Shown here: positions 36,651-47,815 of the stretch, piece after piece
Numbering within the stretch: the first letter of the stretch is position 1
How the letters are laid out: each line of letters begins with the position of its first letter
Source: Typhlomys cinereus
Taxonomy: Eukaryota; Chordata; Mammalia; Rodentia; Platacanthomyidae
Direction of reading: 5' to 3'
Assembly: GCA_023101885.1 (NCBI GenBank)
Contig: JALPQD010000126.1
Location: forward strand, 364,904 to 428,903
DNA length: 64,000 nucleotides
Program-made: the position numbers and the translations under genes
The notes under the pieces: model-generated
What the model was told of the DNA's origin: nothing
The model's database searches: none
The model's input: only the letters and a program-made list of their open reading frames with translations

Positions 36651-38213
36651 AAAAATTGTGCTGGGAAAACTGGATATGTATATGTAGAAAAATAAAGTGA
36701 GAGCCTTGTCATATACTGCATAGAAATAAACTTCAAATAAATCAAATGCATTAATAAAAAACTTAAACCTCTGAAAATCCTAGAGGAAAATATATGGGGT
36801 ACATTACAAGATACTTAGGCACAAATAAGGATCTTCTGCTTAGTAATAATGGCAACAATTAAAAATGAGATCTTATGTCATTAAAAACATTTACACAACA
36901 AAAGAAAATGTGGATTGAGTGAACACAAAACCTATAGAATGGATGGAAATCTTTTCCAGTTGTATATGTAGCAGGTGATTGATAACTAAATTACACAAAG
37001 AACTCTAAGAATTATACATCAAGAAAACAAGTGAGTGACTGAAAGTGGACTATGGACATGATAAGAGTGTTCTCAACTGAAGAAATACAAATACCTCCTA
37101 AATTTTACATGTTTCCAGCATCCTTAGCTACCGAGTAAATACAAATTAAAGCTAATCTGAGATTTCATTTTGCCCTAGTCTTAATAGCTATTATTAAGAA
37201 CGAATCACAATATATTCCAGCCAAGATGTAACGAAATGGAGACCCTTGTTCATGTTGTAGGGAGCGTGAGTTAGTTCAGCCATAGTATAGTAAGTGTGAA
37301 AGCTTCTAAAAATACTAAAAATAAAGCAAGCATGAAGGACTGTTTCCTATGATGGAGATGCATAATGCATACACACACATATTCATTACTATTTTATTGA
37401 TGATAACAAGAAAATGGAATCAGTCTATATATCAAATAAATAATAAATGGATAATAGAAATATGGTACAGCTGCAAAACAGATATTCTTTTGACCATAAA
37501 AAATGAAATTATGAAATTTACAGAAAAATTAATGGAAATAGAAAATATACGGAGATAACCTAAGGCTAGAATGACAGACACCTAGGTTGTCTCTCATATC
37601 TGTCTCTTCATATTTTAGATCGAAGCTTTATATTTTTGTGTTCAAATTTGAGTGACAGACTGTAGATACCAAAAGCAATAAAGGAGTCATTTTTTGTAGT
37701 GGGGGAGTAGAATCAGGATGGGTTAGTGAAAAACATGTAATATAAAAAGAGAAGGAGGGAATAATGAGAGTAAAATCTAAACTGGGCTGGTGTGGGGGTT
37801 AACCAAAGCTAACGATGTATGAGAAAAACATGGGAAGCTACTAATTCATAAACTAACTAAATATAATTCACAAAACCTTAAAAATATAACTTTAAGGTAA
37901 TAAAAAACTAGTAGAATTAATTATTAGACTTACAGAATCTAAATAAAGATATTTCCTTGCTTTACATTCTATATCTATGGAGTTCAGATGTATTTATCAT
38001 GGGCAAGTTTTTCCTGTCTGTGCATTAATTTCTATATCTTTGATATAATTATAATAGAATTAACATTATGAGTAATTACATAGAAAAAATTAATGCACAT
38101 AAGGCACAAAGAATTGTGCCTTTCCGAGATCTATGATAAATAAATGTCAGGTAATTTACTGTACTTATGATTTTATATTCACATTTTTCAAAAATTAATA
38201 GTAAAAATTAAAG

Positions 38214-38653
38214 AGAACAAAGGATGGGAGGAGCAATGATATGCAATATACTCCACACAGGTTAGAGCCGAAGCAATCATAATTGGACTTTGCATGCCAA
38301 CACACTATTTACCTCACAAAGTCTAGCGTTTGCTAAAGGCACCAAAGTCCTTGGAGGCAAGGAATTGACAGCCATAGTAGTGTTCCTATGCTTAAGGGGA
38401 ACACAGGAAAGGGTTCAGGGAAATGCCACTGGGTCCTTGTATGCCATCGGAGAGGAGGGCCCAGAGGAGAGTCAGGCATGCACTTTAAAGGATTCTGTAG
38501 GGTTTGGGGGGGGCACTGGGGGATGGGGAAGGAGGGGTGAGGGGAGGGGGAGCAGAGGGGAGAAGGAGGGAGGGAGGGAACCGGTGTACCTATTAAGTTT
38601 GTATGAGCACAAATAATAATAAAAAATGTTTTAAAAAAGCTGAAAAAAATTGT
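38214..38653 (+). mobile_element. L1 3' UTR fragment
   Basis: A perfect 12-bp TSD, TAAAAATTAAAG, lies at 38202-38213 and 38654-38665. The 440-bp insert contains the terminal L1 3' UTR, including CTTAAGGGGAACACAGG, a G-rich tract at about 38500-38582 and the terminal GTTTGTATGAGCAC followed by an A-rich tail. Confidence 0.92.
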
Positions 38654-38665
38654 TAAAAATTAAAG

Positions 38666-39213
38666 CTTTTATGGAGTCTCAGTTTTAAAGAGGTAAATTT
38701 ATGCAAAGAGCAATATAAAATCTACTTCTGAAGGTGGAAATAGACTAAGACGGAAGACATAACTTCATTGTATACAATTGATACAATAAAAGAAATATTC
38801 AAGAATATTTTAATGGCTATATTCTTATTGCTGGGACCAAATAAACAACAAGAAGCTATTCATGAGAGGCATCGTTTTATGTAGATTTTCGATTAAAGGG
38901 AAGACCACTAAAATGGAGGCGGTATAACAGAGTTCATAGTCGGGGAATTGTGTTACCCAGACTCTTAATATGTCATTGGGTTAGAAAGTATAGAAAGTAT
39001 AGAAAGTAAATTTCTCTTTTACCATTTTTATTTAGCTCATAACTCAAGCCCATGTGATGGTGACTACCACATTCAGGATAACTCTAATCTCTGTAAAAGT
39101 CCTCTGAAAAGTCCCTTCAAAACATAATGAGAGGTTTATGCACTCGTCTTTTTAAAGCCAATGAAACACAATGAAGCTTAAGCACCCCATTTTCATTTAG
39201 AAAAAGTGTTCAG
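38666..39213. other. Unannotated AT-rich spacer
   Basis: No coding or repeat signature was recognised. Confidence 0.5.
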
Positions 39214-39229
39214 CTATTCAGCATCCTTT

Positions 39230-39511
39230 TTTTAATGTTTTTTGTTATTATTTATTCAATTTTGCGTGTATGCGTGTGTGCACGCATGTGTGTGTGTGTA
39301 GAACCACGGGCGAATTCGGGAACCACCATGGACCGCCTCCACCTCCTCCTTGTTTACTCTGCCCCAGGATTCACAGGCTCCGCCCTACCAGGACCGGAAA
39401 TCCAGGCCGCCCCCGCTTCTGCCCCGCGTCTATACATGGGGACTAGGATCCGAACTCAGGACCTTCTGCCTACAAGGCCAAGGCTTAATCCCTGAGCCAC
39501 CTCTCCAACCC
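39230..39511 (-). repeat. B2-like tRNA-derived SINE with TSD
   Basis: A perfect 16-bp TSD, CTATTCAGCATCCTTT, lies at 39214-39229 and 39512-39527. The body (plus strand GAACCACGGGCGAATTCGGG, ACCATGGACCGCCTCCACC, CTACCAGGACCGG) retains several CpG, so this copy looks rather young. Confidence 0.93.
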
Positions 39512-39856
39512 CTATTCAGCATCCTTTAATACATGCTCATATTTATAAACTTTAATTTCATTCTTGAAACCTATATCATTCATAGTATTAGCATCTACTT
39601 TAAATTATATATATAATTAAATTACATATATAATTCATATTGACTTTAGTGCATTTTATGAAAACTACAGAAAAGTATTTGATGAATTCCTTTCTAATTA
39701 AGTTTTGAAATTTTCCAGAAATAAGCAATATTCAGTACATTTGCTTAATTTTAATTAAGGCTAACATGGTTTTTACACTATTACTAATTTTAGTTTTCTT
39801 TAATGACTGACAAAAACATCATGAAAAATACGTGATGACTAACAATAATATTCCTT

Positions 39857-40116
39857 GGGGCTGCAGAGGTGGCTCAGAGTTTAAGCCTCCGCCTTGCAGG
39901 CAGAAGGAGCTGACTTTGGATCCTAGACCCCAGACGCGGGGCGGAAGCGGGGGCGGCCTGCATTTCTCTGGTCCTGGTAGGGCGGAGTCTGTGAATCCTG
40001 GGACAGAGTAAACAAGGAGGAGGTGGAGGCAGTCCATGGTAGTTCCTGAATTCACCCTTGGTTCTACACACACATACAAACACACATACAATTGAATAAA
40101 TAAATAATTTTAAAGA
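39857..40116 (+). repeat. B2-like tRNA-derived SINE with TSD
   Basis: The head GGGGCTGCAGAGGTGGCTCA with a B-box-like CTTTGGATCC, a GC-rich body (GGGGCGGCCTGC, CTGGTCCTGGTAGGGCGGAG) and a tail CACACATACAATTGAATAAA are present. The TSD is AATATTCCTTG at 39847-39857 and 40117-40127 (one base shared with the head). Confidence 0.9.
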
Positions 40117-40305
40117 AATATTCCTTGCTTTTAGTAAATATTTCAGCATTTAATACTTTCTGAATTCTACCAATCATAAAAATTTCATTTAATTTTTCCA
40201 TCATTGCCAACTGTTTTACTCAAACTGAGTCAAGTCTATATTTTTCTTTAATCCACACTTACAATTTTCCCTTTGTGGCAGCAAGATATAGGAAAGGCAA
40301 AGAGA

Positions 40306-40574
40306 GGCCGGGATAGGTGGCTCAGGGGTTAAGACTGCCACATAAGCAGAAATTTCTAAGTTCAGATCCAAGGTCCCATGTAAAAATGCCAGGCAGAAAA
40401 ATTGTGGGGGCCTGCACTTCCTGCCTTGGTGGACAGAGCCTCATAAAGCCCTGAGGGGAGTAATAATGAGGTAGAAGCAATTCAGGATGATTCCTGAAGT
40501 CACCACTGGTCCTCCACAGGGACACACTGTGCCTTCTTTTACACACACACACAGACAAAGAAAAGAAAAAAATT
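40306..40574 (+). repeat. Diverged relative of the B2-like SINE
   Basis: A perfect 13-bp TSD, AAAGGCAAAGAGA, lies at 40293-40305 and 40575-40587. The head GGCCGGGATAGGTGGCTCAG and the body order (GGCCTGCACTTCCTG, GATTCCTGAAGTCACC, GGTCCTCCACA, (CA)n) parallel the B2-like SINE but with many differences, suggesting a distinct older subfamily. Confidence 0.85.
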
Positions 40575-40749
40575 AAAGGCAAAGAGAATATTCTAATACT
40601 TTGATCACTTTTCTGAATAAATGATCTAATAAGTTATGATTCATCATAAAATGTGTTTCCTAATTAGCTGTTCCTATGATTGCAATGTGTTCCCTAAAAT
40701 TATATGTCAAATTTATCACCCATATAATAGTATTATAAAGTGGAATCAT

Positions 40750-40866
40750 CAGGGACATTGAGACAGCACTTAAAGCACTTACTGTGCAAGCCTAGTGACC
40801 TGATTTGATTCCTGGGACACCCAAAAAGTTGTATACAATAGCTGAAATTTTTAATTCCAGACTACC
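40750..40866 (+). repeat. Old B2/B3-type tRNA-derived SINE
   Basis: GACAGCACTTAAAGCACTTA, CTGTGCAAGCCTAGTGACCT and GATTTGATTCCTGGGACACC correspond to the tRNA-like head of rodent B2/B3-class SINEs. The body is short and eroded. Confidence 0.55.
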
Positions 40867-41192
40867 TGTTGTAGAAGTTTCTTTGAATTGTTGCTGGTAA
40901 ATTCACAGCCAAATGGCTAAAAGAATCAAGCGGTTTTACACTGGCTTAAGACTCTTGGTTAGAGTTCATTTCCAGCCAAGTATATCAATGATGCCAACTT
41001 CCTCCACCACTTTATTTGATTTAATTCACCTGCCCAGGATTTAGTCCCACCCATCATGATCTGGGTCTTCCCCATTAGACAGTCTCCTGCAGGCTTGCTC
41101 TAGACATAACTCAAGTAATAATTTCTCATAACTGTGCCCAGAGTTTAGAGTTTTCAGTTGCCAAGTTGACACCAAAATCTAGCTATGATACC
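40867..41192 (-). mobile_element. MaLR-like LTR, older copy
   Basis: On the plus strand the element begins TGTTGTAGAAG and ends near CTAGCTATGATA, and it shares GCCCAGGATTTAGTCCCACC, GGGTCTTCCCCATTAGACAG and CAAGTTGACACC with the clearer LTR at 41404-41817. Many substitutions and indels; TSD not found. Confidence 0.7.
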
Positions 41193-41403
41193 TGTGATGA
41201 CATGGGAGGTGGTGAGCAGAAAATCATCCAGAAACTTATGTGCCAGCTATCCTTGGGTATGCAAAAACATACAAACAACAGAAGCAACAAAAGAGACTGC
41301 CTCTTGACAGGATGTTACAAGACATTACTGAAAGTTGTTTTCTGACCTTTACATGTATACTGTGGATCATGCACATTTGCACTCACACAGAAACATTACA
41401 CAG

Positions 41404-41817
41404 TGTTGCAGTCCGCCTGCATAGTTGCTGATAAATGACCAGAACACAGCTTAAGGGAACAAGGAGTTTACTTTCTTACGCTAGTCCGGTTACAGTTCAT
41501 AGTCCAGCTTGACGGGAGAGCACACACCAACACCAGGGCTGAGGGAACTGGCCACCATAACGGCTGAGAGATGGACAATCCTTACTTGCCAGACCAGCAT
41601 GTCTGGCCACGTATACAGAAGGATGCCCACTCTCTCAACCAGCTCTCTGTGATTTATCCAGGGCCTAATCCCACCCACCATGGGCTGGGTCTTCCCCAGC
41701 AGCCAGACAATCTCCTTCAGGTTTGCTCCGGGCTTAACTCAACCATCAACTCTCTACACCTGTGCCCAGAGCTCAAACCCTCAAGAGTCAAGTTGACACT
41801 TGTGCTTAACTATGACA
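41404..41817 (-). mobile_element. Solo MaLR-like LTR with 5-bp TSD
   Basis: Read on the minus strand it begins TGTCATAGTTAAGC and ends GGACTGCAACA (TG...CA). The 5-bp duplication CACAG stands at 41399-41403 and 41818-41822, as for an ERV-type integration. It is 414 bp and is homologous to the paired LTRs at 57870-58272 and 59464-59865. No internal sequence adjoins it, so recombination between two LTRs is implied. Confidence 0.88.
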
Positions 41818-41822
41818 CACAG

Positions 41823-42126
41823 ATTCACAGACATATAATAGTAATATATTAAATAAAAATTTAAGTCCCGTGGAAGTAGGTAATACATGTATTAGTACGA
41901 TTAACAAATAAACTTGAAAATGCAAATTGGCATTTCTTCCCCTTACATAAGCCAAAAGTATATACACCTGTGGATAAATCAATCAATCAGGTACTTCTTG
42001 TAAGGAAAAACTGAATGTTCTAATAATTTGTTGTAGGACTTCCAGTCTCCACAGTTAAGAGAATTATTCTCTGTTCTTTACAAATTGACAAGTCTTACAT
42101 ATTTTATTACTGCATCAAGGAGTGAT
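41823..42126. other. Unannotated spacer
   Basis: AT-rich; nothing recognised. Confidence 0.5.
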
Positions 42127-42139
42127 TAAGATAGTTACA

Positions 42140-42924
42140 TTTTTTTCTTTTTTTTTCCCCAATCGTACAAGCTCAATAATTACCCCAGCCCTCTCCCTCC
42201 CTCCACCCCTCCCCAGTACCCCCTTACCCTCTCCCCACCTTTTCCCCTTCTTTTCACCCTCTTCCTCCCCTTTTCTCAGTGCCTCCCCCTTCCAACTCCC
42301 ATCCCCTGGAGCATCCTTTTGTGTGAATGCCAAACCTCCCTCTGAGTCTTTCACCCTAGTGAGGTGTAAAGACTCAGTGGCACAGCCAGGAGCCCTTTGT
42401 TGGGCTCCTAGTTAGTATGGGAACACTATTATGACTGTTAATCACTTGCCTCTAAGGATCCTACAGCCTGTGATCCATGCTAGACTTTGGGGGGTCATTA
42501 ACATGTCAGTCATTGTGCAGGTCGAACAAAATCTCATCATGGATACTGCAACCCTAACTTGTGTGGCATATCTTGCATAAAATTGGTCCTCCCCATCTCT
42601 AGGCTCTTACAATCTGGCTACCCCTTCTCCCACAAGTTTCCCTGAGCTTAGGATGGGGAGAGATTTGGATGGTCTGGTTCCAGGTGATTAATATAGGGTC
42701 TTTGATGTCCTGAATTATGGTTTGTTGGTGATTTCAATTTTGCTTTTCCTGCACTGCCCTTGGCTCCATCCTGATTGGTATTGAAGGTCACCTCCCAACC
42801 AAAAAGATAAAAGGCTGTTTAAATGAAGATATCACTATAAGAGGAGACTCAAAGGTAATGGAATAAGAGTAGGACACTGCAGTGAGGGAGGGGTCAGTGA
42901 CCCTTTTGCAGAATGGTTACCATC
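42140..42924 (-). mobile_element. L1 3' UTR fragment
   Basis: A perfect 13-bp TSD, TAAGATAGTTACA, lies at 42127-42139 and 42925-42937. The A-tail is at the left (T run at 42140), followed by the pyrimidine-rich tract at 42178-42300 and 3' UTR landmarks such as CTCAGTGGCACAGCC. At the site matching the 3' UTR splice acceptor this copy reads AACCAAAAAGATAAAAGG, so the AG is lost. Confidence 0.92.
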
Positions 42925-42937
42925 TAAGATAGTTACA

Positions 42938-43600
42938 CCTATTACTCTCAATTAATACAGACTGCTTTCACTGTAATATATTCAACCATAGTCAAAAATA
43001 TCAATATCTGTGGAAGACTGAAGTAAGATACAGAACAATGGTTGTTAAAATATATTAAGTTCTTCAATGCTCATTTTTCAACAATTGGATCACCATAGGC
43101 ACACATATTAAATATGAGGCAAACAAATAATAGTGAAATATGTGCAATGTGTCAATAATTTAGTAATATATCATAGACGTTTTTATTCAATTCAGTTCTG
43201 TTGAAGCAGTATTTTTCAAATGACTAATATAGAAAAGATATTTCCTTACACACCGAATGCCCAGAAATAATTTATTGTCCTTAAAAGTCAGATATTTACT
43301 TTTTTGGAATCAAGAATTTAAGTATATTTACTCTAAAGCTATAATGGAAGAAATCAATGATTACAGTTATATTTTGTTATGTGTAAAATGATAAAAAAAT
43401 TAGCTCTATTTGTGTCATTGAAAATAAGTAAATTTTTATTATGTTCTGATTATCCAAGTTTGCAATAAAGATTTATAAAAAATAAGCAAGGAAACATATT
43501 CATACTATTTGCACAGGCCTATAATAGTGTTGAAGACTGAGTCGTAAGGACTGAAATTTCAATTCCTGCCTGGGGAAGATGTTGAGACGGTTGAAAAAAA
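42938..43600. other. Unannotated AT-rich spacer
   Basis: No gene or clear repeat was recognised. GGCCTATAATAGTGTTGAAG at about 43517 could be a SINE trace. Confidence 0.45.
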
Positions 43601-43622
43601 ATTTTAAAACGAAAGATTTTTG

Positions 43623-44160
43623 GACAGCCAAAGCTCAGGGAACCTTACAGAAGAGGGAGCAGCAAGATTGTAAGAGCCTAAAGATGGGAAGGACCAACAA
43701 TATGCAAGATACTCCACACAAGTTAGGGCTGCATCAGCCAAAATTGGACTTTTCTTGATCTGCACAATAGCTGGCATGTCAAGGACCTCCCCCCAAAGTC
43801 TAGAATGGATCAGAGGGGAGTAGGCTTCAGGCAGTAGGATCCTTAGAAGCAACGGATTAACAATCATAATAGAGTTCCCATACAAACAGGAGCCCAAGAA
43901 AGAGCTCCGGGCTATGCTCCTGAGTCTTTACCCCTCACTAGGGTGGAGGACTCAGAGGGAGGCTTGGCATTCACATAAAAGGATGTTCCAGAGGATGGGA
44001 GGGAGGAAAGGGGAAGCACTGAGAGAAGTGGAGGGAGGAAGAGGAGTGAATGGAAGGGGAAAGGGGGGGAAAGTGCAAGGGCAGACTGGGGAGGGGAGGA
44101 GGGAGGAAGAGGACGGGGATACCTATTGAGCTTGTATGAGTGTGAAAAAATGAAATGTGG
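43623..44160 (+). mobile_element. L1 3' UTR fragment
   Basis: The fragment begins in the 3' UTR at AGCCAAAGCTCAGGG and has the same variant (GAGCCCAAGAAAGAGCTCC) as the ends of the copies at 33102 and 42140. A purine tract runs over about 43995-44120 and ends with GAGCTTGTATGAGTG and an A-rich tail. No clear TSD. Confidence 0.85.
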
Positions 44161-44175
44161 AAGAAAAAAAGAGTA

Positions 44176-44295
44176 ATTGTTTTTGGCAAGTAAAGATGTT
44201 TACTACTGAGGAAAATGGCCTGAATTCAAATCCTGGAACACATATCAGAAATGAGAGAAGAGAGAACAAGTTATTATCTGATTTCCACATGTGCA

Positions 44296-44343
<48 letters not shown>

Positions 44344-44380
44344 AACACACACACATTAATGAATGAATAAATGCAAAAAA
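44176..44380 (+). repeat. Old B2/B3-type SINE with (CT)n(CA)n
   Basis: GGCCTGAATTCAAATCCTGG, then GTTATTATCTGATTTCCACA, TGTGCACCATC, a (CT)15 run (44299-44329), (CA)n to about 44354, and AATGAATGAATAAATGC give the order of a rodent B2/B3-class SINE. The microsatellite arises from its tail. Confidence 0.7.
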
Positions 44381-44435
44381 AGGTTATAAACATAAAAGGT
44401 GAGATGAGAAGCCTTAAAAAAAAAGAGAGAGAGAT

Positions 44436-44520
44436 GTCTGGGCTTATAGCTCAGTTATGTAGTTCTTGCCAAGCATGTGGAAAGTCTTGGTTTAAGCACT
44501 AGTTCTGAAAGAAAGAAAAT
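44436..44520 (+). repeat. ID-type SINE
   Basis: GGGCTTATAGCTCAGTTATG, CTTGCCAAGCATGTGGAAAG and TGGTTTAAGCACTAG follow the pattern of the tRNA-Ala-derived ID element. The copy is diverged. Confidence 0.65.
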
Positions 44521-44550
44521 TTTATTTTTATTTTATTAAGAACCTTTTGT

Positions 44551-44856
44551 GGGGCTGGAGAGGTGGCTCGGGGGTTAAGCCTCCGCCTTCCAGGCGGAAG
44601 GTCCTGAGTTCGGATCCCAGATCCCACGTATAGACGCCAGGCAGAAGAGGGGGCGGCCTGCGCTTCTGGTCCTGGTAGGGCGGAGCCTGTGAATCCCGGG
44701 GCAGAAGGAAGTGGAGGCGTCCATGGCTGTTCGCGAATTCGTCCGTGGTTCTACACATACACGGGCACACACACACACACAGACACACACGCGCGGGCAC
44801 ATACACACGCACATGTGCACAGTTGAATAAATAATAATAATAAAAAAATTAAAAAA
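44551..44856 (+). repeat. Young B2-like SINE, CpG-rich
   Basis: The head GGGGCTGGAGAGGTGGCTCG leads into A-box-like and B-box-like (GAGTTCGGATCCC) pol III promoter parts. The body keeps many CpG (GGGGCGGCCTGCGC, GAGGCGTCC, TTCGCGAATTCG), implying a recent copy or a good source sequence. The tail is (CA)n then GTTGAATAAATAATAATAA. The TSD is AAGAACCTTTTG (44538-44549) and AAGAACATTTTG (44857-44868), one mismatch. It is the best representative of the family here. Confidence 0.93.
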
Positions 44857-45174
44857 AAGAACATTTTGAGGTTCCTAATCATAGAAAGCATAGGCTATTT
44901 GACTTGTATACAAGGTACATTGAAGGAAAATACAGGGCATAGATTTTCAAAACATTACAGCAGTAAAGGAGAGCATTTTCAGGGCCACTGGAGTAAACCA
45001 AGCCAGAGTTGGTGAAAATTTGAACAGAACAATGCTATTTGAAATCCAAAAGACAGTTTCATATGATATTTATGCAACAGTATTGATAGGGATTAGAGTT
45101 AGTAAGGATTAATGGATATAATGTGATTACATTGATCTAAAATAACCCAAAAATGGAGCAACTACAAACAGCAA

Positions 45175-45425
45175 GATGTATTTATTATCTTATACAGATT
45201 CTGTGTGAGTGGATGTTGGGTCAACATACCTGGGTGCTTGCACCTTGAGACTTCTGATGTTTTTACAGTCTAAATATGTCAGTTGCTGCTTTATGTCAGC
45301 TGGCCCATCCAGGTATGTGAGATTACTCTTGCACATGGCCATTGGCAGGAGGCCTCAGTACCTTTCTGGCTATGGCAGAAGATATAATGTCCTTACTGAA
45401 CATCTCCGCAGTGTTACTTGAGCAT
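45175..45425 (+). repeat. Possible ancient LTR or transposon remnant
   Basis: GATGTATTTATTATCTTATA, then GTTGGGTCAACATACCTGGG and TTGGCAGGAGGCCTCAGTAC recall the reversed body of ancient MLT1-class mammalian repeats. The match is loose. Two overlapping short frames here are probably not genes. Confidence 0.35.
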
Positions 45426-45429
45426 TCTA

Positions 45430-46690
45430 CTGTAAGTGAAAATGAGTTTCCTAGAAAATATTCGTTCAAAAAGAAAGAAAAGGAAACAAGCTACACACCA
45501 CATTATAACATATATAATAACCACATATATATAAAAGCCTTGAAATACAACAGTGATTTGCCTACTATATTATTGGGTGTATAGGTGGTAGAGGACAATG
45601 CACAGCCATAAAGAACATGGGTACTGGCTCCTCCAAAACACAACTATCACAGATCAATCTCATCATTTTGTTCGCCAACAATTACTCAGAGATACAGTGA
45701 GCTCTGCATAGTAAATCCAAATACATTTGCTTCTAGTAGTGACTCTCATAGGTTGATAACAATTGAAACCATCTCTCCCAAGATTCTAGGAAAATTCCTT
45801 CTCCTTGAAGTGAAGGTCTGATGTGTGATACAAAATGGAAAAAGGAGAGGAATGCTTGGTGAAACAAATGAAAAGAGGAACAATTACAACTTTTTAAAAA
45901 ACTTACCAACATAATAAAGAAGACTCATATGAGAAAATTTGCTGATCTTAAATATAGAATGAAAAAAGATTTTAATAATAATATTTCAAAGGTGAAGCGT
46001 ATGCTATAGGTAAAAGCTAAGTAGCTTGGATCGGCACATTCAATGTAGAAAGATTTAACCAGATTTTAAATAATTGCATTTGATATTATCTCTCATAATG
46101 CAGGAAATATCAAGAATTTCTTGCACAGAATACACTCATGAAAAGATTTAAAATTCATTTTATTTCTAATTAAATATTTCTTCCTTTTTGATTCAGTGAT
46201 TTTTTTTTATTTTAAGGACATGAAAATAGTAACAAAATGAGATTTATATACACAGTCACCATAGTCATAAGGCTAAGCACATGAAAAATGAAATTTTATC
46301 ATTCAAATCACAGTATAATCTGATCCATCAAAAATTAAAATATTATCAGTATCACAAAATAAACAACAGTTTGTGGTTGTAATAGATATTGCTGAAGTTC
46401 ACAACTTTCATTCTCTTCACTATGGAGTATAAAAATCTTGATGTAATGTAAATATCAAGTATTCACTTCAATGTGCCTCACAAGAAGCTTTTCCCACAAT
46501 CTCAGTAGTTTGTTGTGTTTTTTTATTTAAGAATATTTTAATATCCCTAACACTCCATCCAAAAGATAATCAGATTGCTTAACTGTGAACTCACACTTAC
46601 ATTTAAATTGAGTATCTAGCATAGACAATAAATTTATTCATTTTTATGTTTATAAACAATGTATTAATTCCATTTACAAATACAGCTCTA
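45430..46690. other. AT-rich DNA without features
   Basis: No coding or repeat signature was recognised. Confidence 0.5.
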
Positions 46691-46707
46691 TAGTTAAATG
46701 TGTATAT

Positions 46708-47765
46708 TATTTTTTTCTTTTTTAATTTTTTTTCCACTCATACAAAGTTGATAAGTACCCTATTCCCTTCCTTCCCTTCATCCTTCCCCTTGTTCCATTC
46801 ACCCTTTTCCCCTTCCTTTCCCCTCTTTCTCCCTTTCTCCCAGTGCCCCCTTCCCCCCCTTCCTGGAGCATTCTTTAGTGTGCATGTAAAACTTCCCTCT
46901 GGGTCCTCCTCTTTGATGACTCAGTAGCATTGCCTAAAGCTATTTTTTGTGTAACCCTTTAGTATAGGAACACTATCGTGGCTGTTAATACCTTGCTTTT
47001 AAGGATCCTAGTGTCTGTGATCCATGCTAGACTTTGGGGGGGGTTGATGATATGTTGGTCATTGTGCAGGTCATGCAAAGTCCTATTATGATTACTTAGG
47101 CCCAAACTTGTGTGGAGTATCTTGCATGTCGTAACTCTTCTCCATCTTTAGGTTCTTACAATCTTACGGCTCCCTCTTCCACAAATTTCCCTGAGCTTCA
47201 GGATGGGGAGAGATTAGCCGGCCTGGTTCCAAGTGGTTGATGTAGAGTCTCTGATATTTTGAATTATGGTTTGTTGATTATTTTTTTCAGTATTGCTGCT
47301 CCTGCATCGCCCTTTGCTCCATCCTGATGGGTATTGGATGTCACCCCCTGGCCAGAGATAAAAGGTTGTTAAAATAGAGTCTTATTATAAGAGTAGATTC
47401 AAAGTTAGATGGAATAACAGTATGAGACCGCAGTGGGGAGGGGGGTCAGTCTCCCATTTGTAGGATGTTTACCTTCCATCTGCCAGACTCTATGGCCTCC
47501 TTTTCTGGTGAGATCATACCCAATCAGTTGCAAGTGACCAGGAAGGAAAGTCTGTGAGCTTAACCAGATATCTCATTACATACTTGCAGTCCTTGATGGT
47601 GGCCTATTTTCTCTGCTGCATCATGATCCCTTCTCTCCTCGTTGCTGGTGACTCCCTCCTTTCCCTTCCCTCCTGTTTACAATCTTTGCAATTACTGTAG
47701 GTATTACAGACATTTATCTTTAAGTGTGTCACTATGTAGATTTTGTATTAGAATCCACCTATTTT
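46708..47765 (-). mobile_element. L1 3' UTR fragment (-), abutted by another L1
   Basis: The A-tail is at the left (T-rich at 46708-46735), followed by the pyrimidine tract (46755-46870) and the full 3' UTR up to GTATTAGAATCCACCTATT at 47765, where the homology stops shortly before the ORF2 end and the A-tail of the next L1 begins. The splice-acceptor-like site is conserved at about 47350. Its continuation beyond the next L1 was not found. Confidence 0.85.
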
Positions 47766-47766
47766 T

Positions 47767-47768
<2 letters not shown>

Positions 47769-47812
<44 letters not shown>

Positions 47813-47815
47813 TAT
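47769..47815. repeat. (TTA)n microsatellite in the L1 tail
   Basis: About 15 near-perfect TTA units lie at the 3' end of the minus-strand L1. Other copies end with AATAATAATAAA, so the microsatellite probably expanded from the normal L1 tail. Confidence 0.95.

Larger units (their letters stand above)
31640..37850 (+). mobile_element. Old L1 split by a SINE and a younger L1
   Basis: Sequence at about 31680-33101 (for example CTCAATAGATACTAGAAAGG, CTGTTGACAAAATCCAACAC) is a decayed ORF2 RT region of an older L1 lineage. It resumes at 36651 with TGCTGGGAAAACTGGATATG and TATTCATTACTATTTTATTG, then the ORF2 end (frame 37349-37558: NNKWIIEIWYSCKTDI, IKNEIMKFTEKLM), followed by a 3' UTR with GTGGGGGAGTAGAATCAGG. 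Insertions at 32178-32440 (SINE) and 33102-36650 (L1) interrupt it. No intact frame remains; outer ends are approximate. Confidence 0.75.

Noticed and set aside
40867..41817. One provirus with two LTRs
   Set aside because: The right LTR has its own 5-bp TSD and the spacer is too short, so two independent insertions are more likely.
42122..42415. Proline/serine-rich frame, and similar ones at 4615, 46700 and 47642
   Set aside because: They are translations of the pyrimidine-rich strand of L1 3' UTR tracts.
44299..44354. CRISPR-like or tandem array
   Set aside because: It is a (CT)n(CA)n microsatellite in a SINE tail; no spacer/repeat structure exists, and the DNA is mammalian.
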